Shown: positions 34,621 through 43,870 of the stretch, one piece after another | Numbering within the stretch: the first letter of the stretch is position 1 | Layout of the letters: the number at the start of each line of letters is the position of its first letter | Assembly (NCBI RefSeq): GCF_004022705.2 | Contig: NZ_RZOY02000003.1 | Span: 62,001-126,000 of the forward strand | DNA length: 64,000 nucleotides | Reading direction: 5' to 3' | From: Mesorhizobium sp. M2D.F.Ca.ET.226.01.1.1 | Lineage (GTDB): Bacteria; Pseudomonadota; Alphaproteobacteria; Rhizobiales; Rhizobiaceae | Translations under genes and position numbers: made by a program | The notes under the pieces: model-generated | Told to the model about the DNA's origin: nothing | Database searches by the model: none | What the model saw: only the letters and a program-made list of their open reading frames with translations

Positions 34621-35064
34621 ATGGCTCCGGTAAGGGAATTGACGGTCGGCCAAGTCGCCATGCGCAGCGGCGTTGCCGTATCGGCGCTGCATTTCTACGA
34701 GGCGCGCGGGCTGATCCGCAGCCACCGTACGTCCGGCAATCAGCGGCGCTACGGCCGCGATGTGCTCAGGCGCGTGGCGATCATCCGCGTCGCCCAGGAG
34801 GTCGGCATCTCGCTTGCCGACATCGCGCAGGCGTTCCAGTCCCTGCCTGAAGAACGCACGCCGACGCGCGAGGACTGGAACCTGCTGTCGACAGCCTGGC
34901 GCGACGAGCTCGATCACAAGATCGCCCAGATGAAGAAATTGCGCGATGGCCTGACCGACTGCATCGGCTGCGGCTGCATGTCGATCGACAAATGCCCGCT
35001 GAGGAACAAGGAAGATCGGTTGGGCAGACAAGGAACGGGGGCGAGGCGGTTGGTGGTGAGTTGA
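34621..35064 (+). CDS. soxR: Redox-sensitive transcriptional activator SoxR
   Basis: The 147-residue MerR-family regulator has the winged helix [26 protein letters not shown], a dimerisation helix, and the [2Fe-2S] cluster motif [12 protein letters not shown] (Cys114, Cys117, Cys119, Cys125). Oxidation by redox-cycling compounds activates transcription from promoters with a SoxR box. AGGA eight bases upstream supports ATG 34621 over the TTG at 34597. No soxS is present; as in most non-enteric bacteria SoxR probably acts directly on a few target genes. Confidence 0.95.
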   Translation: MAPVRELTVGQVAMRSGVAVSALHFYEARGLIRSHRTSGNQRRYGRDVLRRVAIIRVAQEVGISLADIAQAFQSLPEERTPTREDWNLLSTAWRDELDHKIAQMKKLRDGLTDCIGCGCMSIDKCPLRNKEDRLGRQGTGARRLVVS

Positions 35065-35067
35065 TGC

Positions 35068-35325
35068 TCAATCCGCCGCCGGCAGCCGCCGCATGGTGAA
35101 CTCGATCACATCGCCCGGACGTTCGAACCAGCTTTCGATCTCGGTCCAGTAGGCCTGCTTGGGGAAACGCTCGAACCACTCCTTGGCCTTGAGGCGGGCA
35201 GCGGGCCTCGGCAGCACAAAGGTCTCGCGCAGGAAACCGTCGCGCGGCAGGTTCGCGCGCTCGGCGCGCGAGCGCTCCAGCCTCTTCTTCAAGCCATCCA
35301 GCGGCGGTCTTGCCGGGGTTCGCAC
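35068..35325 (-). CDS. Small conserved hypothetical protein, 85 residues
   Basis: I cannot name this protein. It starts at a GTG placed seven bases after AAGGAG. It has a basic N-terminal helix (LKKRLERSRAERANLPRDGF), then RETFVLPRPAARLKAKEWFERFPKQAYWTEIESWFERPGDVIEFTMRRLPAAD. The dense aromatic/charged pattern and lack of low complexity argue it is real. It ends 3 bp from the soxR stop (convergent) and is divergent from hemF by 121 bp. Confidence 0.72.
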   Translation of the reverse strand: MRTPARPPLDGLKKRLERSRAERANLPRDGFLRETFVLPRPAARLKAKEWFERFPKQAYWTEIESWFERPGDVIEFTMRRLPAAD

Positions 35326-35446
35326 GAAGGAACTCCTTTGCACCTGGATCAGACAGGACTTGACCCTTGTCCTTAAGAGATTAGGGATCGCGGACGGAAA
35401 AAACGAGTCATTTGTCAGGCAAGCGGGCCTGTGACTGGAGACGGAT

Positions 35447-36361
35447 TTGGAACGACCTGACCTTCCGGTGGGACTGCCGGCCGACATCGAACAGAAGAAG
35501 ATGAAGGCCCGGCTCTGGTTCGAAGCGCTGCGCGAGCGTATTTGCGCCAGCTTCGAGCAGATTGAGCAGGAACTCACCGGCCCGCAAGCGTCTTGGTCGC
35601 CCGGCCATTTCGAAAAGACTCCCTGGGAGCGCGACGAAGGCCGCGGTGGCGGCGGCACCATGTCGATGATGCGCGGCCGCGTCTTCGAAAAGGTCGGCGT
35701 GCACACCTCGACCGTCCATGGCGAATTCACGCCCGAATTCAGGAAACAGATTCCCGGCGCCGAGGAAGACCCGCGCTTCTGGGCAAGCGGCATCTCGCTG
35801 ATTGCGCATCCCTGGAACCCCAACGTGCCGGCTGTGCATATGAATACGCGCATGGTCATCACCACGCGCCAGTGGTTCGGCGGCGGCGCCGATCTGACGC
35901 CGGTGCTCGACCGTCGCCGCACCCAGGACGATCCCGACACGATCGCCTTCCATCGCGCCATGCAGTTCGCCTGCGAGAAGAACGCCGCCGTCGCCGACTA
36001 TCCGAGATTCAAGGCCTGGTGCGACGAGTATTTCTTCCTGCCGCACCGCAATGAACCGCGCGGCATCGGCGGTATCTTCTTCGACTGGCTGCATTCGGAC
36101 GAGGACAAGGGCGGCTGGGATGCCGATCTCAATTTCGTCCAGGATGTCGGCCGCTCCTTCCTGGTCGTCTATGCCCATCTGGTTCGGGGCAACTTCAACC
36201 AGAACTGGACCGACGGCGAGCGCGACGAACAGCTGGTCCGGCGCGGCCGCTACGTCGAATTCAACTTGCTTCACGATCGCGGCACCATCTTCGGCCTGAA
36301 GACCGGCGGCAATGTCGCCTCGATCCTGTCCAGCCTGCCCCCTGAGGTCAAATGGCCGTAA
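35447..36361 (+). CDS. hemF: Oxygen-dependent coproporphyrinogen III oxidase
   Basis: HemF converts coproporphyrinogen III to protoporphyrinogen IX in haem synthesis under oxygen. The 304-residue protein is family length and includes [28 protein letters not shown], the signature [32 protein letters not shown], and the C-terminal [33 protein letters not shown]. The TTG start has GGAG upstream. Supply of haem fits the bc1 complex nearby, though the genes are not in one operon. Confidence 0.97.
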   Translation: MERPDLPVGLPADIEQKKMKARLWFEALRERICASFEQIEQELTGPQASWSPGHFEKTPWERDEGRGGGGTMSMMRGRVFEKVGVHTSTVHGEFTPEFRKQIPGAEEDPRFWASGISLIAHPWNPNVPAVHMNTRMVITTRQWFGGGADLTPVLDRRRTQDDPDTIAFHRAMQFACEKNAAVADYPRFKAWCDEYFFLPHRNEPRGIGGIFFDWLHSDEDKGGWDADLNFVQDVGRSFLVVYAHLVRGNFNQNWTDGERDEQLVRRGRYVEFNLLHDRGTIFGLKTGGNVASILSSLPPEVKWP

Positions 36362-36608
36362 CGATCGGGTGATCGCGGCGATGGCCGCATTGCCGTCCCA
36401 TTCGTCGAATCTTGGCCGGCAATGTGGCGGGCCGGATTTCTTTTTCGTCTAATATCCTTTTGAAAAGATTGAGCTATTTAAGATCGTCGGGTCGGGAAGC
36501 GCGGGCGGTTCGCTATCGCTGCGAGCCGTGACTCGACGCGACTTGACGGCCCTGATCGAGAGGGGTGCCTGATCAAAACGGGCGCCCGCATTTCCAGGAG
36601 AGCATGCC

Positions 36609-36869
36609 ATGCGCAAGCTTATCGTGACGGCGGCAGCGGCCGCCTTTCTCGCCTCCGGTGGCGCCGCGTTCGCGGCGGTCAAGCACACCACCGGCACTGT
36701 GAAGAGTTTTGACGGAACGGCCATGAGCCTGGTTCTCGACGATGGGTCGACTTTCACCCTGTCCAAGGCCTTCAAGGATCCCGGCATTCAGGCCGGCGAG
36801 AAGGTTCGCGTGTCCTGGGACATGAGCGGCAAGAAAAAAATCGCCGAGGCCGTCAAGATCATGAAGTAA
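36609..36869 (+). CDS. DUF1344 domain-containing periplasmic protein
   Basis: The 86-residue protein has a signal peptide (MRKLIVTAAAAAFLASGGAAFAA) and a compact beta domain with TGTVKSFDGTAMSLVLDDGSTFTLSK and GEKVRVSWDMSGKKKIAEAVKIM, the DUF1344 pattern common in Rhizobiales. The fold resembles small OB-like barrels; the function is unknown. CAGGAGAGC upstream supports the ATG. A hairpin follows it. Confidence 0.88.
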   Translation: MRKLIVTAAAAAFLASGGAAFAAVKHTTGTVKSFDGTAMSLVLDDGSTFTLSKAFKDPGIQAGEKVRVSWDMSGKKKIAEAVKIMK

Positions 36870-36900
36870 CGGCCACCCCGGCTGGAAGGCTCAGGCAGCA

Positions 36901-36932
36901 CGAAAGGCGGGGCACCAGTGCTCCGCCTTTCG
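36901..36932 (+). terminator. Terminator-like hairpin after the DUF1344 gene
   Basis: A 15-bp stem CGAAAGGCGGGGCAC / GTGCTCCGCCTTTCG (one G-T pair) with a two-base loop lies 31 bp after the stop. No long T-run follows (GTCTCGTG), so termination efficiency is uncertain. Confidence 0.55.
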
Positions 36933-37105
36933 GTCTCGTGCCTTTGCCGCCCCTGGGTGATCTTCAATGCAACCGAAAACGGCGGCGTGTGTTATTGTTA
37001 TCCATCCGAACAATTCCCGTGAAAACACAGTGGTTTCCGGCGGGACAAATAAAACAGCTGGAGCGGCCGGGCTGGGCGGCTCCACAGCGAGGAAAGGAAA
37101 AACCC

Positions 37106-37291
37106 ATGAAGGAATTTCAATGCGGATCGCTGGTTCCCGGCTGTGACTGGCACACGCGCGCCGAGGAGGAAGCGGAGGTCATGCGTCGCGCCGTCGAGCA
37201 TATGCGCGAGACGCATGGCGAAACCGTCATCCGCGAGACGATGATCGAGGCGATCCGCTCGCGCATCCAGAAGGTCCGCGACGCCGCCTGA
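37106..37291 (+). CDS. DUF1059 domain-containing small protein
   Basis: The 61-residue protein has the DUF1059 layout: FQCGSLVPGCDWHTRAEEEAEVMRRAVEHMRETHG, with two Cys and two His placed as in a small zinc-binding fold, then a charged helix. Its role is unknown. The family is often stress- or stationary-phase-linked. AAGGAAA precedes the ATG. The reading frame is open to 36938, but only this start fits the family. Confidence 0.85.
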   Translation: MKEFQCGSLVPGCDWHTRAEEEAEVMRRAVEHMRETHGETVIRETMIEAIRSRIQKVRDAA

Positions 37292-37568
37292 GCGGCTACA
37301 TCGCCGAATTCGGACCACGCGAGCCGGCAGGCAAGAGCTAAACGTTGGTTCCGGCACATGCCCTCTCCGCGGGCGGTCCTTGGATCGCCGGCTGAGGCAT
37401 TTTTTCCGCATAATTCAAGCAAATTCTTATATTCGTATCAGCTTGGATAACTTCCCGGTAACGGTCCGCGTGCGACTCTGCCGCATATGATCCGGCCAGA
37501 GGCGGCTGCCCGAGGAGCCCTTCGCCATCAAGGCGCTGTCCGGAATGGTGGGGCGAGGTGCTTCGCGC

Positions 37569-38147
37569 ATGCGCGAGCGGTCCAACATCGGAGCAGGTTT
37601 CTGCGCGGCGGCGCTCCTGTCGTGCGCCTTCCTCTTTGCGTCCACAGCAATGGCCCAGGAATGGACGACCTCGCTGGTCGATATCCATCAGGGCTCTCCG
37701 CTCAGCGACAAGGCCAGGGATCTCGGCAATGGCGGCTATGAATTGCAGAGCGGAAGCTGGGTCTCCTTCAGCCGTTGGTATCACGCAAGCTGGGTCGACA
37801 TGCATGTCGACTTACTCACCCAGATCACGCCCGACACCGGCATTCTCTGGGGATTTGGCACCGGCGAGCAAGCCGAGAAATACCGTATCGAGCCGAGCCT
37901 CAAGCTCGGCTTTCTCACCCAGATCCATCCCAACCCGAACAGCACGCTGTCGCTTTCGGTCACCTCGACCATCGGCGGCAATCTCACCGAAAAACCCTGC
38001 CAGGCCGACTATGGCGACCTGGGCACCTACAGCGTCAACTGCCGGCTCGCCGCGGGCGAGATGGCGCCTGAGGAAACGCTGAAATATCTCGTCAACGCCA
38101 AGCCGGAGACCATGCGTCTGTGGCTGAACTATCGTCTAACCTTCTGA
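37569..38147 (+). CDS. Predicted outer-membrane or periplasmic protein of unknown function
   Basis: I do not recognise this 192-residue protein. It has a signal peptide (cleavage near TAMA-QE, residue 29) and then alternating beta-prone segments (GSWVSFSRWYHASWVDMHVDLL, YRIEPSLKLGFLTQ, STLSLSVTSTIGG). It ends in LWLNYRLTF with a terminal Phe, as outer-membrane beta-barrels do. Two cysteines (144, 158) could form a disulfide. An ATG at 37545 would add eight residues. It lies 81 bp before a secreted subtilisin-like protease on the same strand, so the two probably form a unit. Confidence 0.65.
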   Translation: MRERSNIGAGFCAAALLSCAFLFASTAMAQEWTTSLVDIHQGSPLSDKARDLGNGGYELQSGSWVSFSRWYHASWVDMHVDLLTQITPDTGILWGFGTGEQAEKYRIEPSLKLGFLTQIHPNPNSTLSLSVTSTIGGNLTEKPCQADYGDLGTYSVNCRLAAGEMAPEETLKYLVNAKPETMRLWLNYRLTF

Positions 38148-38228
38148 TCGCGGGAGCCGCACATGAAATCACCTCGTCTCGAAATTCGCGATCGTCCGTC
38201 CTGCTTCCTGTCTGACTGGAGAATGAAC

Positions 38229-39209
38229 ATGTCGGTTAATTCCTTGAAGTTCGGCCTGGCTGCCGCCCTGGCCATGCTTTCGGCAACGATCGCATCGGCG
38301 CAGGAGGCTCTCAGCCCAGACGAAATGGCCGCCCTCTGTCATGGCGGCGGGTCCATATGCGTGAGCGCAACGATCCCGGTAACGCGGACGACGCAGGCCG
38401 TGCAGAGCTGGATGAGTCCCGATGTCGGCGCCGCATGGGCCGCCGGTTACAAAGGCCAGGGCGTCACCATCACCATGGTCGACGACTTCAGCAGCACGTC
38501 GCGCTTCTCCGGCAATTTCGGCCTGGGCGTGCAGACGCAGCGGCACGGTGAATGGACGCGCGAGGAGGCGAGCATGATCGCCCCATCGGCGACCATCCGC
38601 TCGAAGGATTTCTCGACCGGCACCTATGTCCCGCTGGCTAGCGGCCGCAACGTGCTCAATCTCAGCTATGGCATGTACACCACCGCGGGTTACAGCGTGA
38701 ACCAGATCGGCTGGGCCCCGGAAGAGGCTTCGATCATCTATTATGCGACCAGAGGCTCGGCCGTCGTCTCGAAGGCGGCCGGCAACGACGCCGTCGCCGT
38801 CGGCGGCGTCACCGGCGGCCAGCAGGACTATCTGGATCTCGCCCTGATCGGCAAGCCGACGGCGATCTTCGTCGGCGCGCTGTCGAGCAATGGCACGACG
38901 ACCAACAAGGCCCAGCTCGCCTGGTACTCGGACTATGCCGGATCGAACGCGCTGGTGCAGAGCCACTTCCTTGTGGTCGGCGTCGAAGGCGACAAGACCG
39001 GCCTCTACGGCACGTCTTTCGCCGCGCCGATTATCTCCGGCTATGCCGCGATCATCGGCAGCAAGTTCACCAGCGCCACGCCGGTTCAAATCACCAACGA
39101 CCTGCTCAACACGGCTCGCACCGACACGCTGGTCAACTACAACCCGGCCGTCTACGGCAAGGGCGAGGCAAGTCTTTCGCGGGCGCTGGCTCCCGTGGCG
39201 ATCCATTGA
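38229..39209 (+). CDS. Secreted subtilisin-like (S8) serine peptidase, divergent
   Basis: The 326-residue protein has a signal peptide (MSVNSLKFGLAAALAMLSATIASA) and recognisable S8 motifs: catalytic Asp in GVTITMVDDFS (Asp85 or Asp86), His106 in RHGEW followed by the typical MIAPSATI, oxyanion Asn186 in SKAAGNDAV, and Ser263 in YGTSFAAPI. It lacks a clear inhibitor pro-domain and its His motif is HGEW instead of HGTHV. The ATG at 38229 has GGAG seven bases upstream. An ATG at 38163 also has a ribosome site and would add 22 residues. Substrate unknown. Confidence 0.78.
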   Translation: MSVNSLKFGLAAALAMLSATIASAQEALSPDEMAALCHGGGSICVSATIPVTRTTQAVQSWMSPDVGAAWAAGYKGQGVTITMVDDFSSTSRFSGNFGLGVQTQRHGEWTREEASMIAPSATIRSKDFSTGTYVPLASGRNVLNLSYGMYTTAGYSVNQIGWAPEEASIIYYATRGSAVVSKAAGNDAVAVGGVTGGQQDYLDLALIGKPTAIFVGALSSNGTTTNKAQLAWYSDYAGSNALVQSHFLVVGVEGDKTGLYGTSFAAPIISGYAAIIGSKFTSATPVQITNDLLNTARTDTLVNYNPAVYGKGEASLSRALAPVAIH

Positions 39210-39233
39210 CAGCCGACGTCTACTCCCACTGGA

Positions 39234-40502
39234 CTAAATTTCCAGGGCTTGCGTGGCGCGCTGCATCAGCGCGCCGCGTTCCAGGGTGAAGCCCGACCCG
39301 ACCCACTCCTTCTCGAGGTTCTTCAGCGTGGCGCCGAGCTTCGGCCCCGGCGACGCGCCAAGTTCGGTCAGGTCGGCGCCCTTGATCGGAAACACCGGCT
39401 TTTCCCATTTCAGCGCGAAATTGAGCAGGCGCGAAAAACCGCCTGCCTCCATCATCGCCTGATTGTCCTCGACAGCGCGCGTCCGAGCGGCGGCGAGCGC
39501 CAGCCGGATGCTGTCGAGATAGCCATCGCGATCGCCGTAATAGAGTTTTTTGGCGAGTTCAGTCTCGGTTGTCTTGGGTTCCGGGGCGCCGGTCAGCGCC
39601 CAATGCCGCAGGCGATCGGCTTCGTCGTTGGAAAATCGCAGCCGTTCGCCAAGCGTCTTCATACGCACCGCGTCGGGCGGGACGATCGCCTCCAGCCTCA
39701 GCATCGGATCGACGACCCAGCCGAGATCCTTCCCGGTCCGGACCAGGCCGTGAATGGCATCGATGCCCCATTTCTCGCTTTCCGGCAGCACGGCGGTGAG
39801 CACGCCGGACTGGCGCATCCACAGCAGCGCGCGCGAGGGATCCGGCGCCGACAAGAGCTTCTTCAATTCGGACCAGACGCGTTCGGCCGAAAGCTGGGCG
39901 AGCCCGTCTTTCAGCCTCGCGCAGGCCTTCAACCCTTCCGCGTCCGGCCGTCCCTCGCCATACCAGGCAAAGAAGCGGAAAAAGCGCAATATGCGCAGAT
40001 AGTCCTCGCGGATGCGCGCTTCCGCGTCGCCGATGAAACGCAGACGCCGCGCCGCGATATCGGCGACGCCACCGACGAGGTCCACGACGGTGCCATCGGC
40101 TTCAGCGTAGAGCGCGTTGATGGTGAAGTCGCGCCGCTCGGCGTCGGCTTTCCAGTCGCGGCCGAAAATCACCTTTGCCCGCCGGCCGTCGGTCTCGATA
40201 TCGGCGCGCAGCGTCGTTACCTCATAAGGCTTGCCGCCTGCCACCACGGTGATGGTGCCATGTTCGATGCCGGTCGGCGCCGTCTTGAAGCCGGCCGCCT
40301 CGGCGCGGCGGATCGTCTCTTCGGGCAAGGTCGTCGCGGCGATGTCGATGTCGGCCACGGGTTGGTCGAGCAACGTGTTTCGCACAGCGCCGCCGGCGAC
40401 GCGCGCCTCCTCGCCGCCTTGCTTCAGCACGGCCAGAAGCCGCTGCAATTGCTCGTCCTCCAGCCAGCCGGCCTTGCCCGATAAAGTGATGTCGGCGCTC
40501 AA
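39234..40502 (-). CDS. cca: CCA tRNA nucleotidyltransferase / poly(A) polymerase family
   Basis: The 422-residue protein adds or repairs the CCA end of tRNA. It has the class II nucleotidyltransferase head GGAVRN (37-42) with the metal-binding DID (51-53), RRDFTINALYAE, and EDYLRILRFFRFFAWYG. A longer C-terminal domain follows. The TTG start overlaps the TGA of the Nudix gene (TTGA), so the two are coupled. It converges on the protease gene. Confidence 0.9.
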   Translation of the reverse strand: MSADITLSGKAGWLEDEQLQRLLAVLKQGGEEARVAGGAVRNTLLDQPVADIDIAATTLPEETIRRAEAAGFKTAPTGIEHGTITVVAGGKPYEVTTLRADIETDGRRAKVIFGRDWKADAERRDFTINALYAEADGTVVDLVGGVADIAARRLRFIGDAEARIREDYLRILRFFRFFAWYGEGRPDAEGLKACARLKDGLAQLSAERVWSELKKLLSAPDPSRALLWMRQSGVLTAVLPESEKWGIDAIHGLVRTGKDLGWVVDPMLRLEAIVPPDAVRMKTLGERLRFSNDEADRLRHWALTGAPEPKTTETELAKKLYYGDRDGYLDSIRLALAAARTRAVEDNQAMMEAGGFSRLLNFALKWEKPVFPIKGADLTELGASPGPKLGATLKNLEKEWVGSGFTLERGALMQRATQALEI

Positions 40503-41131
40503 GCGTAAAGTCTCTCGTAAAGGGTGCGGACGATGCCGGCGGTAACGCCCCAGATGCGCTGGTCGCCATAGGGCATATCGTAGAAGAACCATTCGAGGTC
40601 GTTCCAGAAACGGCTGTCGCGCTTGTGGTTGACGGGGTCCATCAGGAAGCTGAGCGGCACCTCGAAGGCCGCGTCGACCTCGTCGGTATTGAGTGTCAGC
40701 GAAAAACCCGGCCGCACCACGGCAAGCACCGGCACGATGCGGTAGCCGCTGCCCGACACGTAGTCCGGCATACGCCCAATGATTTCGATATGGCCGCGAT
40801 CGAGACCGATCTCCTCGAAGGTCTCGCGCAGCGCCGTGCCTTCCGGGCCAGGATCGGTCGGATCGATGGTGCCGCCCGGAAAAGCCACCTGGCCGGAATG
40901 GCTGCGCAGCCTCTCGGCGCGCTTGGTGAAGAGCACCATGGCGCCCTCGGCACGGTCGATCACGGGGATCAGCACCGCGGCGTCGCGCAGCGGCTTCACG
41001 TGTTCGAGCCTCGGATGGCCGGGATTGAAGCGATGGTCGCCAAAATCGTCGCCGGGGACGATCGCCGCCTGCGCCGCGACACGAGCGCGAAAATCAGCAA
41101 TCGAGAACGGCGTCGGCGTCACCTGGTCCAT
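40499..41131 (-). CDS. Nudix hydrolase, CoA pyrophosphatase type
   Basis: The 210-residue protein contains the CoA-specific upstream motif LRSHSGQVAFPGG and a Nudix box GGTIDPTDPGPEGTALRETFEEIGL, where the first Glu of the classical consensus is Asp. It should cleave CoA or related dinucleotide pyrophosphates. The ATG at 41131 shares one base with the TGA of the DUF1285 gene; a GTG directly in front (41134) is an alternative. The DUF1285-Nudix-cca trio forms a coupled operon, and the order is familiar from rhizobial genomes. Confidence 0.9.
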   Translation of the reverse strand: MDQVTPTPFSIADFRARVAAQAAIVPGDDFGDHRFNPGHPRLEHVKPLRDAAVLIPVIDRAEGAMVLFTKRAERLRSHSGQVAFPGGTIDPTDPGPEGTALRETFEEIGLDRGHIEIIGRMPDYVSGSGYRIVPVLAVVRPGFSLTLNTDEVDAAFEVPLSFLMDPVNHKRDSRFWNDLEWFFYDMPYGDQRIWGVTAGIVRTLYERLYA

Positions 41132-41775
41132 CACGCGCTCAGTCGCCTGAGTTTCTCGGCCGCCATGATCGGATAGACCTCGCCGCCCGAGCGGACGGCG
41201 AACATCGTCCTGCCGTGGATATCGATTTCCTCGCCATGCTCGACCAGCTCATACATGACCGGCCGCGCCACCAGCGCCTCCAGTCGTCCACGCACCAGCA
41301 CATAGGGTTTCAGGCCGCCGGTTTCGTCCTCATCAACAAAGCGCAGCGGATGGCCAGGCCCGGCGGCAACGACATCGCCGACATTGGTGCGGAAGGTGAC
41401 GAGCTGGTCATCGCCGCTCCCGGACACATTCATTTCGACGGCGATGAAAGGCGCATCGGCCACACGGATGCCGACCCGCTCGACCGGCGTCACCAGATAG
41501 GTCTTGCCGTCCGCATCTTTGCGCAGCACGCTCGAAAACAGCTGCACCAGCGGCATGCGGCCGATCGGCGTGCCAAGATAGAACCAGGTGCCGTCTGCCT
41601 TGATCTCCATATCGAGGTCGCCGCAGAATTCCGGATTCCAGCGCTCGACCGGCGCTTGCCCCTTGCCGGCCCGCGCGGCGCGCGAGATCAGCGCCTCCAG
41701 CCCGCGCGCCTCGGTCGCGCCGGTCAGGCTCTGTTCGCTCAGGCTTTGTTCACGAAGTTCGCTGCGTTCGGCCAT
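41131..41775 (-). CDS. DUF1285 domain-containing protein
   Basis: The protein of about 214 residues has the DUF1285 core: PVERWNPEFCGDLDMEIKADGTWFYLGTPIGRMPLVQLFSSVLRKD, YLVTPVERVGIRVADAPFIAVEM, and GLKPYVLVRGRLEALVARPVMYELVEHG. The fold is known from structural genomics but no activity is assigned. The start is uncertain: the frame is open to 41886, but the region before 41775 has no ribosome site and would crowd the divergent moxR promoter. It is first in an operon with the Nudix gene and cca. Confidence 0.82.
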   Translation of the reverse strand: MAERSELREQSLSEQSLTGATEARGLEALISRAARAGKGQAPVERWNPEFCGDLDMEIKADGTWFYLGTPIGRMPLVQLFSSVLRKDADGKTYLVTPVERVGIRVADAPFIAVEMNVSGSGDDQLVTFRTNVGDVVAAGPGHPLRFVDEDETGGLKPYVLVRGRLEALVARPVMYELVEHGEEIDIHGRTMFAVRSGGEVYPIMAAEKLRRLSA

Positions 41776-41930
41776 GGTCACGAAATAGTCACTGTTGTCC
41801 CGATTGTCAGCCTTGTCCGCCCAAGTCTGTGATTTAAGTTTGAATACAGGCGCCAGGTGAGGCCGAATCGCGGCATTCTGCGACATTGAGAGTGCAGGCC
41901 GGTATTTCCAACCACAAGGATCGAAACGGC

Positions 41931-42935
41931 ATGAGCGTGATGATCAAGGAAAGCCCGATCAGCGAAAAGGCGATGATCGAGGAAGCCGAAAAGGCGCTGG
42001 CCGACATCTCCAGGGTCCGCGACGCGGTCGGCCGGGTGATTTTCGGCCAGGAGGCTGTCGTGGAGCGCACTCTGGTGGCGCTGCTTGCCGGCGGCCATGC
42101 GCTGCTGGTCGGCGTGCCTGGCCTTGCCAAGACCAAGCTGGTCGAAACGCTCGGCATCGTGCTCGGCCTCGATTCGCGCCGCGTCCAGTTCACGCCCGAC
42201 CTGATGCCGTCGGACATTCTCGGCTCCGAGGTGATGGAGCAGGACGAGTTCGGCAAGCGCTCCTTCCGCTTCATTTCCGGGCCGATCTTCACGCAATTGC
42301 TGATGGCGGACGAGATCAACCGCGCCTCGCCGCGCACGCAATCGGCGCTGCTGCAGGCGATGCAGGAATATCACGTTACCATCGCCGGCGCCCGCCACGA
42401 CCTGCCCTCACCCTTCCATGTGCTGGCGACGCAGAACCCGTTGGAACAGGAAGGCACCTATCCGCTCCCCGAGGCCCAGCTCGACCGCTTCCTGATGCAG
42501 GTCGACATCCTCTATCCGGAAATCGAGGCGGAGCGCCGCATCCTGCTCGAAACGACCGGCGTCGACGAGGCCAAGGCCGACAACGTGCTGCAGCCGGCCA
42601 GGCTGAGGGAAATCCAGACGCTGATCCGCCGCATGCCGGTGCCCGAAAGCGTCGTCGAGGCGATCCTCAAGCTGGTGCGCTCGGCCCGGCCGGGCCAAGG
42701 CAATGCCGAGACCGACAAGCATGTCGCCTGGGGACCGGGGCCTCGTGCCAGCCAGGCGCTGACCCTGTGCGCCCGTGCGCGTGCCCTATATGATGGCAGG
42801 TTGGCCCCTTCGGTCGACGACGTTCGTGCCTTGGCCGAACCGGTGCTGCAGCATCGCATGGCGCTGACTTTCGCCGCCCGCGCCGAAGGCACCTCGGTGC
42901 GCGACGTGGTGGCGAAACTGGCAAAAGGCATCTGA
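41931..42935 (+). CDS. MoxR family AAA+ ATPase
   Basis: The 334-residue protein has Walker A GVPGLAKTK (61-69), Walker B LLMADEINRAS, sensor 1 ATQNPLEQEGTYPLPEAQLDRF, and a C-terminal lid. MoxR ATPases act as chaperones that insert cofactors or activate proteins with von Willebrand A domains, usually encoded nearby. Here the next three genes encode a DUF58 protein and two large membrane proteins. The TGA overlaps the next ATG by one base. A start at 41886 is possible but lacks a ribosome site. Confidence 0.93.
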   Translation: MSVMIKESPISEKAMIEEAEKALADISRVRDAVGRVIFGQEAVVERTLVALLAGGHALLVGVPGLAKTKLVETLGIVLGLDSRRVQFTPDLMPSDILGSEVMEQDEFGKRSFRFISGPIFTQLLMADEINRASPRTQSALLQAMQEYHVTIAGARHDLPSPFHVLATQNPLEQEGTYPLPEAQLDRFLMQVDILYPEIEAERRILLETTGVDEAKADNVLQPARLREIQTLIRRMPVPESVVEAILKLVRSARPGQGNAETDKHVAWGPGPRASQALTLCARARALYDGRLAPSVDDVRALAEPVLQHRMALTFAARAEGTSVRDVVAKLAKGI

Positions 42936-43870
42936 TGGGTCGAATAGGCGAGGTCCAGGCACCGGTTGCGACGCGCGACGCGCTCGCCCGTGGCCGGTTG
43001 CGGGCCTCACTGGTCCCTGATCTGCTGGTCGAGGCGCGCCGTATCGTCAATACGGTGATCGCCGGCTGGCATGGGCGCCGCAAGCGCGGCATCGGCGAAA
43101 ATTTTTGGCAGTTCCGGCCCTATGTCGAAGGCGATTCCTCGCGCATCGACTGGCGCCGCTCGGCCAGGGACGACCACACCTATGTGCGCGACCGCGAATG
43201 GGAAGCCGCGCACACCGTCTGGCTCTGGGCTGACCCCTCGCCTTCCATGCTCTACAAATCCGCCGGCGCCGGCGTTTCCAAGGAATCGCGCGCGCTGGTG
43301 CTGGCGCTGGCCCTCGCCGAGCTCCTGTCGCGCAGCGGCGAGCGGATCGCCTGGCCGGGCCTGACCGACCCGTTCACCGCCCGCAACGGCGCCGAACGCA
43401 TCGCCGCTCAGCTCAGCCATGCGGGCGCGCTACGGGCCAAGCCCGATCTGTCGGCCATTCGCCGCTTCTGCGACATCGTGCTCGTCAGCGATTTCCTCGA
43501 TCCAGTCGAGGAGACGATGGCCTGGCTCGACGTGCTCGCCCGCCACGGCGTGCGCGCGCATCTGATCGAGGTCGCCGACCCGGCCGAGGAGACCTTCCCC
43601 TATGCCGGCCGCACCGAGTTCACGGACCCCGAGACCGGCGACAAGCTGACCGCCGGCCGCGCCGAGATGCTGGCCGAGGAATATCGCCTGCTCTACAGGG
43701 CCCGCCGCGAAGAACTGGCCGCCTGGTGCAAGCGTCTCGGCTGGAGCTACACCGTCAACCACACCGATCGCCTCGCTTCCGAAGCGCTGGTGCGTGTCCA
43801 TATGGCGATGACCGTGGAAGGCGGGCACGCGGCGTCAATTGCCAATCGAGCCGGAAAGGCGGTCGCATGA
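42935..43870 (+). CDS. DUF58 domain-containing protein
   Basis: The 311-residue cytoplasmic protein has the DUF58 core with GENFWQFRPYVEGDSSRIDWRRSARDDHTYVRDREWEAAHTVWLWADPSPSM. The last part is the start of a von Willebrand A-like fold with a DxSxS-type metal site (DPSPS). DUF58 proteins are the usual partners of MoxR ATPases. It overlaps both neighbours by 1-4 bp, so expression is coupled within the operon. Confidence 0.92.
   Translation: MGRIGEVQAPVATRDALARGRLRASLVPDLLVEARRIVNTVIAGWHGRRKRGIGENFWQFRPYVEGDSSRIDWRRSARDDHTYVRDREWEAAHTVWLWADPSPSMLYKSAGAGVSKESRALVLALALAELLSRSGERIAWPGLTDPFTARNGAERIAAQLSHAGALRAKPDLSAIRRFCDIVLVSDFLDPVEETMAWLDVLARHGVRAHLIEVADPAEETFPYAGRTEFTDPETGDKLTAGRAEMLAEEYRLLYRARREELAAWCKRLGWSYTVNHTDRLASEALVRVHMAMTVEGGHAASIANRAGKAVA

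Noticed and set aside
38163..38228. Longer start for the secreted protease
   Set aside because: The ATG at 38163 has a ribosome site, but the extra 22 residues would bury the signal peptide; kept only as an alternative.
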